From assembly GCA_003353825.1 (NCBI GenBank), contig PIVW01000099.1, forward strand, positions 1 to 14,485: a DNA stretch of 14,485 bases. The letters run 5' to 3'. The DNA is from Chloroflexota bacterium (lineage in GTDB: Bacteria > Chloroflexota > Anaerolineae > J102). The position numbers and the translations under genes were made by a program. The notes below the pieces were generated by a model, which had not been told where the DNA came from, made no database searches, and saw only the letters and a program-made list of their open reading frames with translations. Below, one piece after another: positions 1 through 7,159 of the stretch. Position 1 is the stretch's first letter; each line of letters opens with the position of its first letter.

Positions 1-77
1 AAAGCAGTCTCCTTGTGTGTGTTTGGTTTTGTAATAAATGTCCAAATCTTACACGAGGTGCTGCTTTTCTTCCTCAT
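1..77 (-). other. Possible start of a further minus-strand gene running off the window (low confidence)
   Basis: An ATG at 77-75 on the minus strand opens a frame (MRKKSSTSCKIWTF...) that is still open at base 1. No Shine-Dalgarno sequence precedes it. A separate AAGGAG at 14-9 on the minus strand could instead be the ribosome binding site of a gene starting just outside the window. Either reading would extend the minus-strand operon beyond the hydrolase-like gene. No intrinsic terminator is visible between 102 and 1. Confidence 0.2.
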
Positions 78-102
78 TCAATTGTTAACGTGCTTTCTTC
101 TT

Positions 103-2679
103 CTACTGAACCATGCCAAAACCTGGGTAATTTTCTTGGACAAAACCGCCGCAAGTTTCGAGACAGATTATTTTAAGTTGGTTGGAAAGATCGATGACGA
201 AGGCGATTATTCCTGGGCCTGGGGTAGAAATAAAATACACCCCATGGTAGCCAGCTCCCGAACGGATATAGTGGTCAAGTGTGATTTGCTGTTGCGGCGA
301 AGGTAGATTTTCAATCATCCAGCATGCGGTAGGAGAATGGCTGATTAACCCAGTCTGAAAACATGTCCAGGCATAGTTTCCTTCAATTCGCTCAGTTGCG
401 CGCGACAGTGATGCCGCAATGCTAGTTCCTACATCATCAAACGCGGCGGGCGAGTTGTTCTCCATGGTTTCGTGAAAGTTTGGTACAGGAGTGGCCGTTG
501 GCGTAGGAGTCAACGTGGCCGTTGGCGTAGGAGTCAACGTGGGTGTTGTTTCAGGCGTAGGCTCAGGGGTAGGAGGATTGCTTATACCCTTTTCGACCAC
601 GACGGAGTCGATCCAATCGGGATCGTTTCCACCTTCGATGACAAGATCGTAAACATGGTCGCCATCATTGAAGGTCGGATCCTCTGCTATGAAGATACGT
701 GTATACCAACCGGGGTTGTCTGCACTTTCGATGGTGGAATCTACCTCCGCCGAGACGTCAACATCACCCTGTTTGTATTGCAGTGAGGGGTGGCTGCCAT
801 TCAATTGATAGATAACGCTGATGGTGCTCGCATCAGCGCCTTCCATGGCACTGCCATTCACGTCGAAATAAATCCGGGTGCCATTGTGTGCTTTGCGGGC
901 TGTTGCCCCGTAGAGAGAGTCATCTATACCCACTTTCCCATATGAGGAATTGGCGCTCGGGCTAGAACCATCTTCTTCTTGCACCAGCTCAATGCCGAAC
1001 TCGTACTGGACATCGTGGCCACAAAGACATTTTGCCACGAGACATGCAACACCATCGCCCTCACCGGCTGGCAACAGACTGGCTTCATCTTCCGGATCGA
1101 AAACAGCGAATGTGAGATTTTGTTTGGCAAAGGCAGAATTCTCATCCATGTCCTCGATCGCTTCTCGCAACACGATCCAGACGGTGTCTGATTGAGATGG
1201 CTTGACACCTACGTATTGACTGGCCCATTCCAACTCACTTTTGGCAGCAAGAGCATCCTTTGTGTAGACCAGAACAACATCAGCGCCGTAGGATAGAGCG
1301 GCTGCCATGCTGTAGCGCACATGTTTAGACCAGCTTGGATCATAGTAGGTCGGGTCTTCAGGATACTTATTTCCTGCACCGTAAACATTATCGAACTCTG
1401 CGGTGGCGAACCAATGATTGAATTCCCACTGTGTTTTTAACCCCCCGAGCTGATTTGCCCATCGCATCATCTTCCAGGTATCGCTGTCAAAATTAGCGCG
1501 ATCCAGCTCCCGCCACCAAGCGCATGTCCCGCCGTTGTTAGAACCACCTGAAAGGGTATCTGGTTTCAGGCCGGTATGCTTTATGCCGATATTCTTGATA
1601 TTGGGGTCAAGGGGCGTATACGGACCCCAAGAACAAACGGCAGGGGTTTCGCCAGCTATACACCGTACAGTTTCGCTCCAGTATTGCGAGTTAGGCCAGT
1701 TATGTCCCATTATTGCAAAGGCCATTTTATCACTTCCCTCAAGCACCAGCTTGTTTTGATAGAGTCTGGCCAGCCAAAGGTTGTGACGAGCCCACTGCTT
1801 TACACCATAACAGTTACTATCAGCACTGCGCACACAAAGACCACCATAGTAATAATCATACGTGACAAATTCCTTCTCCGCCTCGTCTTTTGAATCGCCA
1901 TCTCGTATGTAAGCGTAGGGAGATGGCTCACCGAAATTACCCGAACCAAACTCAAAGGCAGCGACCTTTGCGTGATTCGCATATCGTTCGACAAACGCAT
2001 TTGTGACATTTTCCATAGCGTTCTTTACGTTAGAGCCCAGAAAGTCTACGGCATAATAGTACGTTTTTCCATGGCAATTGCGCTGACCGTTGAAATACTT
2101 ACCTTTGTTTTCTTCCGTCCCATCCTCCTTAATGCGTATGCGATAGGCGGTTCTGTCATTGGCTGTCTCGATCAGGAGACTGTCGCTGATGTATTGGGGT
2201 ACGCCGTAGCGGCAAGGATCACCTGTGTCTTCAGTACTATCCTTGAACATGATGCCGATGATCGCTTTTTTGCCTTCCGGTAAATAGCGATTGCTGCCAT
2301 CAGGGCCCGATGTGTCGTTGAGAATTTTATCGAACTTATACCAGGAGTATTGTCCGGGGTTTATCTCTATATCCGACCAACGAACACGGAACATAACGCC
2401 ATCAGCCCAACTGTCCCAGTGCGACTGCCAACCATCCGCGTAGGTATCCTTAAAGTTAGGTTCTTGTACATAGAGACCTGCGGGGTCGTCTATACTACCG
2501 CTGTCAACGGGCCTGGCGTGAGGCGCTCCAGAAGTTATTTCATTTTTTGATTGTGTGATGCTGTTATTGTCACGCGCATAACTGTTAGCCACCACCAGGC
2601 TCAGTGCCAAGACCAGCAGCACCGAGGCAGCTGCAACGATGCGGCGGGTATTCCTTTGATGATCCTTTCCTGTAATCAT
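103..2679 (-). CDS. Exported or membrane-anchored glycoside-hydrolase-like protein with TP-rich linker and orphan C-terminal domain
   Basis: 858 residues. A basic N-terminus is followed by a hydrophobic segment (about 12-34), which fits a signal peptide or anchor. Residues about 65-510 read like a TIM-barrel glycoside hydrolase of the beta-galactosidase/GH42 kind: GVMFRVRWSDIEINPGQYSW at 94-113, E251 in FGSGNFGE and E419 in KTQWEF are plausible acid/base and nucleophile, although I did not align them. Residues about 590-700 look like a beta-sandwich carbohydrate-binding-type domain. A TP-rich linker (702-732) leads to a C-terminal domain of about 125 residues, with four Cys, that I do not recognise. 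The start is set by AAGAGGA upstream of ATG 2679 and by an ATGA overlap with the preceding small ORF. Substrate unknown; likely polysaccharide or glycoconjugate at the cell surface (inference). It could be a non-catalytic barrel. Confidence 0.7.
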   Translation of the reverse strand: MITGKDHQRNTRRIVAAASVLLVLALSLVVANSYARDNNSITQSKNEITSGAPHARPVDSGSIDDPAGLYVQEPNFKDTYADGWQSHWDSWADGVMFRVRWSDIEINPGQYSWYKFDKILNDTSGPDGSNRYLPEGKKAIIGIMFKDSTEDTGDPCRYGVPQYISDSLLIETANDRTAYRIRIKEDGTEENKGKYFNGQRNCHGKTYYYAVDFLGSNVKNAMENVTNAFVERYANHAKVAAFEFGSGNFGEPSPYAYIRDGDSKDEAEKEFVTYDYYYGGLCVRSADSNCYGVKQWARHNLWLARLYQNKLVLEGSDKMAFAIMGHNWPNSQYWSETVRCIAGETPAVCSWGPYTPLDPNIKNIGIKHTGLKPDTLSGGSNNGGTCAWWRELDRANFDSDTWKMMRWANQLGGLKTQWEFNHWFATAEFDNVYGAGNKYPEDPTYYDPSWSKHVRYSMAAALSYGADVVLVYTKDALAAKSELEWASQYVGVKPSQSDTVWIVLREAIEDMDENSAFAKQNLTFAVFDPEDEASLLPAGEGDGVACLVAKCLCGHDVQYEFGIELVQEEDGSSPSANSSYGKVGIDDSLYGATARKAHNGTRIYFDVNGSAMEGADASTISVIYQLNGSHPSLQYKQGDVDVSAEVDSTIESADNPGWYTRIFIAEDPTFNDGDHVYDLVIEGGNDPDWIDSVVVEKGISNPPTPEPTPETTPTLTPTPTATLTPTPTATPVPNFHETMENNSPAAFDDVGTSIAASLSRATERIEGNYAWTCFQTGLISHSPTACWMIENLPSPQQQITLDHYIRSGAGYHGVYFISTPGPGIIAFVIDLSNQLKIICLETCGGFVQENYPGFGMVQ
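491..538. repeat. Perfect 24-bp tandem duplication inside the TP-linker coding region
   Basis: Bases 491-514 and 515-538 are identical 24-mers (unit begins GTGGCCGTTGGCGTAGG on the plus strand). The partial continuation after 538 is diverged. On the coding strand they encode repeated TLTPTPTA units of the linker at residues about 714-729. The identity at DNA level, including third positions, indicates a recent duplication, so linker length may vary between strains. Confidence 0.9.
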
Positions 2680-2798
2680 GTCAATCCTCTTATCAGTTTA
2701 TCGAGCAGGGCGACGCTGCTTGCAGCGGTGTTGCCTGCAGTGACGCGGCGCCCGGTGAAGGGTCGGTCGACCTGTATGAATGTGCTGCCAATCGCCAT
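2676..2798 (-). CDS. Small 40-codon ORF translationally coupled on both sides
   Basis: The ORF starts at ATG 2798-2796, overlapping the TGA of the propeller gene by one base (TGATG). It stops at TGA 2678-2676, overlapping the ATG of the next gene (ATGA). It therefore fills the whole 118-bp gap. The predicted product has 40 residues, starts MAIGSTFIQVDRPFTGRR and ends LLDKLIRGLT. It has no Cys, no obvious membrane segment and no motif I recognise. GAGAGGGGAA just upstream of the ATG can act as a Shine-Dalgarno sequence, although the spacing is short. Function unknown. It may be a real microprotein or a coupling ORF that carries ribosomes from the propeller gene to the hydrolase-like gene. A chance open frame is the main alternative, since an open frame of about 40 codons alone is not rare, but overlapping both neighbours exactly is. 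Confidence 0.55.
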   Translation of the reverse strand: MAIGSTFIQVDRPFTGRRVTAGNTAASSVALLDKLIRGLT

Positions 2799-4768
2799 CA
2801 TTTCCCCTCTCGCTTGAGCAAAACGATCCCACCATCGCCATCGGCAATGTAGATATCATTCGCCAACATCGTCATGCCCTGCACCTGGCCGCTCGTATCA
2901 AAGAGCTCGCTCGCATCTTTTTTATCGGTCTTGTCGCTATCGATCTGGCGCACACGACTCACTTGGCTGCGATTCCCCCACAACAAGGGGTCCTCTAGCG
3001 GCATATCGGCATAGTGCAGCACGTCGTCACTGAAAACCAGGCCGTACATGTCGATGCGTTTGCGCGTTAAGGGCTTCAAACCCTTGATCTCTGCCTGCCG
3101 CACCGTGGGGTTGGGCGTAGGCAGAATCAGTCTCTGGGGCGGGGGTTCCGCTGGCTCCGGCTCACCCACACACAGATCGATCACTTTATCGCCCGTGCTC
3201 AGGTACACACAATCTTTTTTCCCCGCAGCCACATCAAGCACGGCGTCTCCGCTGACATAATGGCCGGTTTCTTGCGGTGCTCTGGGATCGGAGAGATCGA
3301 TCATACGCAAGCCGCCGCTACCGGCAGCCACATAGACGGTCTCTTTCTCGATATCCAGCTTGTGTGTCTCGCCCGGCAAGGGCAGATAGGAGATTTCCTG
3401 CAAGTGCTGCTCATCATCCACCTCGTACATGCGCAGACCTGTCTGCGACCAGCCTTCACCCAACCACTGCGGCGCCTCGGCCACGGCTACAATGTACACC
3501 TTGCCCTTCTTGGGCTCGTGGGTCTTATCGACCGCTACATCTTCAACCTTGCCCTCGGTTTCGTACCTTGCCACGATCTCAGGATCCCCTTTCTTGGGTA
3601 TGCGCATGGTCCGCAGGTTGTCGCCGGCGGCCACAACAGCCAGCACATCCCCTCCCTGGTCCTTGAGCACGGCGATGCCGTCGACATGCCCCAATGTGTC
3701 GAAATATCCGACCTGCACCGGCGCTCCCTCCTGTGTGTTTTGCCAGATACGCAGGCCATTCTTGCGGTCGGCCAGGTAGATCTGTTCTTCTGCTACCGCG
3801 ACAGCACGGATATCACCGGCTGGTGTGATCTGCTCTATCAGTACTGGCACCGCCGCCTGCGACACATCCACCACACTCACGCCTGCTTCGTCGCCGCTTA
3901 CGTAGGCGATGTTGTCTTGTAGGACCACTCGCCGTGCATGCCCCGCTGTCTTTAGCACACCCATTTCTGTGGGCGCCTCCCTGTCCGTCACATCCAGAAC
4001 CAGCAAGCCTTGCATGTAGTCGGCCACATAGAGTGTGTCGTCGACCACCACGACATCCATAGCCGGGCCCGCTGTCATATAATGGCCTACTTCTTGGGGT
4101 GTGGCCGGATCGCTTACATCCAGTACCCGCACCCCGCCATCGCCGTCGGCCACATAGGCGGTGTCACCTGATTCGGCCACGCCCATTTCCCAGCCTGCTG
4201 TGTCATAGCTTGCCAAGAGAGCGGGGCTGGCTGGATTGCCGATATCCAAAACCTGCAAACTGCTGCCCGTCCAGGTGGTCCCATCCCAAACAGGGCTGTT
4301 GGCCACATAGGCAAGCGCACCCTCGATGGCGATATCTGAGACGAAACCGCCTGTATCGTAGCTGCCGACCAACAGGGGCTGCTGTACTTCACTGATGTCG
4401 AACACATGCAACCCCCCGCCCCCGGCGCCCACAAAGGCCTGGTCTTTGTCCAAGACCACACGACTGACTACTCCCGGCAGTACCTCCGAGCGCCCGACCT
4501 GAGTGGGGTTCTCAGGCTGTGAGGTATCGATCACGACCAGCCGTGGCCCCACACCGGCGTAGACATAGGGTCCCTGTTCGGCAACATCGTACATTGCCCC
4601 GCCGAACTGCGTCGGTAGCGATACCTTGTTTGCCGGCGCCTTTTCGTCCGGCAAGCTGGCGCCTGCGATATCGGCCACAACCGCAGCCGGGGCCAGGTGC
4701 AAAGAAAGGCCGAAGAGGCCGACTACCGATAGCATGGCAACAACAAGTACCAATCCAAAGCGCTTCAT
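2798..4768 (-). CDS. Secreted LVIVD-repeat beta-propeller protein
   Basis: 656 residues. The N-terminus (MKRFGLVLVVAMLSVVGLFG) is a signal peptide or anchor, so the protein probably acts outside the membrane. From about 55 to 533 there are roughly nine to ten repeats of the LVIVD type: a YVADG-like strand, then LxVLDVSDPxxPxxVGxYxT, for example LRMIDLSDPRAPQETGHY at 487-504. A Pro-rich spacer (536-555) separates these from a last module (about 560-656) ending YIADGDGGIVLL, which looks like another blade and may close the propeller. LVIVD proteins are predicted propellers with no established enzyme activity; binding or scaffolding is inference. The start is well set by AGGAGG eight bases before ATG 4768. 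It is the first gene of an operon with the small ORF and the hydrolase-like gene. Confidence 0.88.
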   Translation of the reverse strand: MKRFGLVLVVAMLSVVGLFGLSLHLAPAAVVADIAGASLPDEKAPANKVSLPTQFGGAMYDVAEQGPYVYAGVGPRLVVIDTSQPENPTQVGRSEVLPGVVSRVVLDKDQAFVGAGGGGLHVFDISEVQQPLLVGSYDTGGFVSDIAIEGALAYVANSPVWDGTTWTGSSLQVLDIGNPASPALLASYDTAGWEMGVAESGDTAYVADGDGGVRVLDVSDPATPQEVGHYMTAGPAMDVVVVDDTLYVADYMQGLLVLDVTDREAPTEMGVLKTAGHARRVVLQDNIAYVSGDEAGVSVVDVSQAAVPVLIEQITPAGDIRAVAVAEEQIYLADRKNGLRIWQNTQEGAPVQVGYFDTLGHVDGIAVLKDQGGDVLAVVAAGDNLRTMRIPKKGDPEIVARYETEGKVEDVAVDKTHEPKKGKVYIVAVAEAPQWLGEGWSQTGLRMYEVDDEQHLQEISYLPLPGETHKLDIEKETVYVAAGSGGLRMIDLSDPRAPQETGHYVSGDAVLDVAAGKKDCVYLSTGDKVIDLCVGEPEPAEPPPQRLILPTPNPTVRQAEIKGLKPLTRKRIDMYGLVFSDDVLHYADMPLEDPLLWGNRSQVSRVRQIDSDKTDKKDASELFDTSGQVQGMTMLANDIYIADGDGGIVLLKREGK

Positions 4769-4824
4769 AACAATGTCCTCCTGAGTGTATTTGCCGAGCG
4801 TTGTCGCGTGATTACAGAGCTATC

Positions 4825-4839
4825 TATTCTTCAAGAATA
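4825..4839. promoter_or_regulatory. 15-bp palindrome in the leader of the propeller operon
   Basis: TATTCTTCAAGAATA has perfect 7-bp arms around a central C. It lies 57-71 bp before the propeller start codon, downstream of both candidate promoters, and is enclosed by CAGAG (4815-4819) and CTCTG (4850-4854). It could be a repressor operator or a small RNA hairpin in the leader. Confidence 0.4.
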
Positions 4840-4870
4840 AGGTAATCGACTCTGATACGATCGTTGAAGA

Positions 4871-4898
4871 AATATATTCGACCCTAAAATCATGACAA
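4871..4898 (-). promoter_or_regulatory. Candidate sigma70-type promoter P2 of the propeller operon
   Basis: On the minus strand, TTGTCA (4898-4893) and TATATT (4876-4871) are separated by 16 bp, each one base from consensus. The -35 hexamer falls inside the first GACAACATTGT element (4894-4904). The transcript would start about 95-100 bases before the start codon. Confidence 0.5.
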
Positions 4899-4936
4899 CA
4901 TTGTTTTCCAAAGTAGAACAATACGACAACATTGTC
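4894..4936. promoter_or_regulatory. Two copies of GACAACATTGT, 31 bp apart
   Basis: Identical 11-mers lie at 4894-4904 and 4925-4935; the second extends to the near-palindrome GACAACATTGTC (4925-4936). The 31-bp pitch is close to three helical turns, as expected for a regulator binding one face of the DNA. Each copy supplies the -35 hexamer of one candidate minus-strand promoter. The regulator is unknown. Confidence 0.45.
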
Positions 4937-4938
4937 AA
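4910..4938 (-). promoter_or_regulatory. Candidate promoter P1 of the propeller operon
   Basis: On the minus strand, a consensus TTGACA (4938-4933) is 17 bp from TACTTT (4915-4910), a weaker -10. The -35 overlaps the second GACAACATTGTC element, and the predicted start site (about 4903) falls in the first copy. Confidence 0.45.
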
Positions 4939-4950
4939 GAACAAAATGTA

Positions 4951-5073
4951 CTGAAAACTCTGGAATACTTTTTTGAGCTATTTTTTACCCCCGTTTACAC
5001 AGGTGCGAACGAGCAACCCCCCCCTGTATACGGGGGTGCGAACAGCCGTTTTAGACTTTTCCAGAGTTTTCAG
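4951..5073. repeat. Nested inverted-repeat element of about 123 bp
   Basis: The outer arms CTGAAAACTCTGGAA (4951-4965) and TTCCAGAGTTTTCAG (5059-5073) are perfect 15-bp inverted repeats. Inside lies a second inverted repeat, ACCCCCGTTTACACAGG (4987-5003) against CCTGTATACGGGGGT (5023-5037). GGTGCGAAC occurs directly repeated at 5002-5010 and 5035-5043. No target-site duplication is obvious next to the outer arms. It could be a MITE-like element, an intergenic repeat family, or a large hairpin ending transcripts. Confidence 0.75.
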
Positions 5074-5194
5074 AAGGTGTATATAGAAATGTAGGTGAAT
5101 GGCGTTGTCTCCCTAACATTCGACGGAAGTCGGCCCACGTAGGGGCACGGGCGAGCGGTATTTCCAATTATGGGGCGAGTGCACTCTCGTCACG

Positions 5195-5206
5195 GCCAAA
5201 TTTGGC
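5195..5206. promoter_or_regulatory. 12-bp perfect palindrome, operator-like
   Basis: GCCAAATTTGGC lies 24 bp before a TTGACA hexamer (5230-5235). A second perfect palindrome, GAGTGCACTC, lies at 5177-5186. Both could be operators for plus-strand transcription toward glgA; the regulator is unknown. Confidence 0.3.
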
Positions 5207-5229
5207 ACTGCCGGGGCGCGGGTTTCCGC

Positions 5230-5260
5230 TTGACAGTCGGCCGATCAGAGGTAAGATATA
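5230..5260 (+). promoter_or_regulatory. Weak candidate promoter upstream of glgA
   Basis: A consensus TTGACA at 5230-5235 is followed by an A/T-rich GTAAGATATATC stretch. No -10 hexamer fits at 17 bp; the best match, GATATA, needs about 19 bp. If used, the RNA would meet the hairpin at 5388-5419 before reaching glgA. Confidence 0.28.
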
Positions 5261-5387
5261 TCAGAATCAACTCGACAAAACGGCCAATCTTAGCGGAGTT
5301 GCTCGTCCGTGAAATGATGGCTTCATGTTTAGGCTTTCTTAATCAATTCGAGTCGATTGCTTTGCTGCCCTGATAGTGCTACCATAC

Positions 5388-5419
5388 AAATCCGGCGCCG
5401 AGAGCAGCGTCGGATTTTT
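5388..5419 (+). terminator. Intrinsic-terminator-like hairpin 130 bp before glgA
   Basis: AAATCCGGCGC (5388-5398) pairs with GCGTCGGATTT (5407-5417) over 11 bp with one G-U pair and an 8-base loop. The stem is followed by further T residues (TTTTTG). The T-run is on the plus strand only. With no convincing upstream plus-strand gene, it may end a short noncoding RNA or act as an attenuator for glgA. Confidence 0.6.
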
Positions 5420-5546
5420 GTGCATGAGGTCCTTTGCGCATCGCAAAACGTAACGTCGTCTTGCCAGGTCATTATTCACGTTTTACATGTCATCTATCAT
5501 CCTGGACCGGTGTCAGCCATACGAAATCCAATAGATTTAGAATAAT

Positions 5547-7034
5547 ATGATCACCAATAACTCCTGTCGAATCCTCTACCTAAGCACCGAAATCGTCCCA
5601 TACGCTCGCACAGGCGGTTTAGCGCAGGTTGCATCAGCTCTGCCCAGGGCTCTGCGCCGGTTGGGCGACGACGTCAGGGTTGTGATCCCACGCTATGGCC
5701 TCATCAATCCTCACAAACGGGGATTCAAACGAATCCTGGATAGTTTCCCGGTTCCGCACGAAAATGATGTTGAGTTAGCGGGCTTATGGCAGGCGCCTGA
5801 TCCCGATCTGCCAATTTATTTCATAGAACATGATCGCCTTTTTGGTAGCCGGACAGGCATCTACTCATTCCCAGACGATGGCGAGCGCTTTGTTTTTTAC
5901 AGTAGGGCCTGCCTGGAAGCAGCGCGGCATCTTGGCTGGCAACCGCATATCGTACATTGCAACGAATGGCAGACGGCGCTTGTCCCCAACTGGTTGCGCA
6001 CAATTTACGCTGCCGATCCATTCTTCGCCAAAACTGCCGTCGTCTACAATATTCACAATTTGTCTTACCAGGGCATTTTTGGGCATCGTGTCTTAGAAAT
6101 GGCCGGCATCGAGAATTTTGGATTCATCGCTCATCCTGATGTCTCGACCAGCCTCAATGAAGTCGTGAGCATGGTTGCCCGGGGCATCATTTTCGCTGAT
6201 GTCATCGTCACAGTTAGCCCCACCTATGCCAAGGAGATCCTCACACCCGAATTCGGAGAAGGGTTGGATCCGATTCTGCGAGATCGACAAAATCGTCTTT
6301 ATGGCATTCTCAATGCCATCGATATAAGTGATTATGATCCACGCCGTGACCCCAACCTGGCAACCTGTTACGACTCGGACCATACCGGGGACCGAAATCA
6401 TTGTAAAGCGGAATTACAAAATGAAGCCGGTTTACCCAGACAGTTACATGTTCCGATCATAAGCCTGACATCGCGCCTCAACGATCAAAAGGGCTACGAT
6501 ATCCTCAGTACTGTACTTGAACCCCTTTTACGCTTCGTACCAGCCCAGTGGGTTATTATGGGCACTGGAGAGCAGCGCTATCATGATTACTTACTAGATC
6601 TGCAAGAGCGCTATCCCCAGAAATTACGCGTGTTCCTGACTTACAGCGAATCCCTATCACGCCGTATTTTCGCCGGATCAGATATCTTTTTGATGCCATC
6701 ACGTCACGAGCCTTGCGGCCTGGATCAAATGGTAGCCATGCGATATGGAGCGCTCCCTGTCGTGCATGCTACCGGTGGCCTTGCAGATACAGTCAAAAAT
6801 CATCATCCCCCAACCACAGGTACAGGTACAGGATTTGTATTCGACCACTATGACGGTATGGCGCTATTCGCCGCGATTGTGCGCGCTGTCGAGATCTACG
6901 ATCACCAGGAGCTTTGGTCTGGCATCCGCCGACAAGCAATGTCCCAAGACCTTTCATGGGAACGTCCGGCGCACGCTTATCACGATCTCTACCGCCGTGC
7001 CTGGGCCCTTAAATTCACTGGTCTACCGGGGTAA
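5547..7034 (+). CDS. glgA: Glycogen synthase (GT5 family)
   Basis: 495 residues; bacterial GlgA is usually about 475-490. It transfers glucose from ADP-glucose to the growing end of alpha-1,4-glucan in the cytoplasm. The N-terminal catalytic part shows RILYLSTEIVPYARTGGLAQV (8-28), matching the KTGGL nucleotide-sugar loop but with Arg21 where the lysine is normally found. HCNEWQT (137-143) matches the usual H-x-[HN]-D-W segment with Glu for Asp. LTSRLNDQKG (307-316) gives the conserved Arg and Lys. SRHEPCGLDQ (385-394) and VVHATGGLADTV (405-416) complete the GT-B C-terminal site. No other glycogen gene lies nearby. ATG 5547 is preceded by TAGAATAAT and no Shine-Dalgarno sequence, so translation may be leaderless. 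The family call is firm; donor preference is not shown. Confidence 0.93.
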   Translation: MITNNSCRILYLSTEIVPYARTGGLAQVASALPRALRRLGDDVRVVIPRYGLINPHKRGFKRILDSFPVPHENDVELAGLWQAPDPDLPIYFIEHDRLFGSRTGIYSFPDDGERFVFYSRACLEAARHLGWQPHIVHCNEWQTALVPNWLRTIYAADPFFAKTAVVYNIHNLSYQGIFGHRVLEMAGIENFGFIAHPDVSTSLNEVVSMVARGIIFADVIVTVSPTYAKEILTPEFGEGLDPILRDRQNRLYGILNAIDISDYDPRRDPNLATCYDSDHTGDRNHCKAELQNEAGLPRQLHVPIISLTSRLNDQKGYDILSTVLEPLLRFVPAQWVIMGTGEQRYHDYLLDLQERYPQKLRVFLTYSESLSRRIFAGSDIFLMPSRHEPCGLDQMVAMRYGALPVVHATGGLADTVKNHHPPTTGTGTGFVFDHYDGMALFAAIVRAVEIYDHQELWSGIRRQAMSQDLSWERPAHAYHDLYRRAWALKFTGLPG

Positions 7035-7054
7035 ATCCTCCAAGGCAACTTGAT

Positions 7055-7109
7055 TCTGCTCTAACCGGATCGTCAGATCCGGCGGGTTGGCCAACCCGCC
7101 TGGAGCAGA
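7055..7109 (+). other. Compact inverted-repeat structure after glgA (possible three-way junction)
   Basis: The outer arms TCTGCTC (7055-7061) and GAGCAGA (7103-7109) enclose two further inverted repeats: CCGGATC-GTCA-GATCCGG (7065-7082) and the perfect 20-bp palindrome GGCGGGTTGGCCAACCCGCC (7081-7100), which share two bases. No T-run follows, so this is not a canonical intrinsic terminator. It could be a processed 3' end, a REP-like element or a cruciform. Confidence 0.6.
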
Positions 7110-7159
7110 GAAAGGGTATTTCCAAAATCTCGACGCACACTAAAAAACGCCTAATTGCA

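Larger units (their letters stand above)
4769..5546. other. Divergent intergenic region (778 bp), rich in inverted repeats
   Basis: No convincing gene is seen. A 67-codon frame at 5170-5373 (plus) lacks a ribosome binding site and resembles nothing known to me. The region holds candidate promoters for the minus operon (4871-4938), a 15-bp odd palindrome at 4825-4839, a nested inverted-repeat element (4951-5073), two short palindromes (5177-5186 and 5195-5206), a possible plus-strand promoter near 5230, and an intrinsic-terminator-like hairpin (5388-5419). Confidence 0.7.

Noticed and set aside
13..306. Plus-strand 97-codon frame at the left edge
   Set aside because: It runs antisense through the end of the hydrolase-like gene and has no recognisable protein character.
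472..786. Plus-strand frame with RGRWRRSQRG repeats
   Set aside because: The repeats are the antisense reading of the TP-linker duplication; the minus-strand gene explains them.
3260..3922. 220-codon plus-strand frame
   Set aside because: Long, but antisense to the propeller repeats; no start signal or family match, and the minus frame has clear LVIVD repeats.
5170..5373. 67-codon plus-strand ORF ending 14 bp before the hairpin at 5388
   Set aside because: No ribosome binding site, unnatural composition, and it spans palindromes and a promoter-like hexamer; a noncoding role is more likely.
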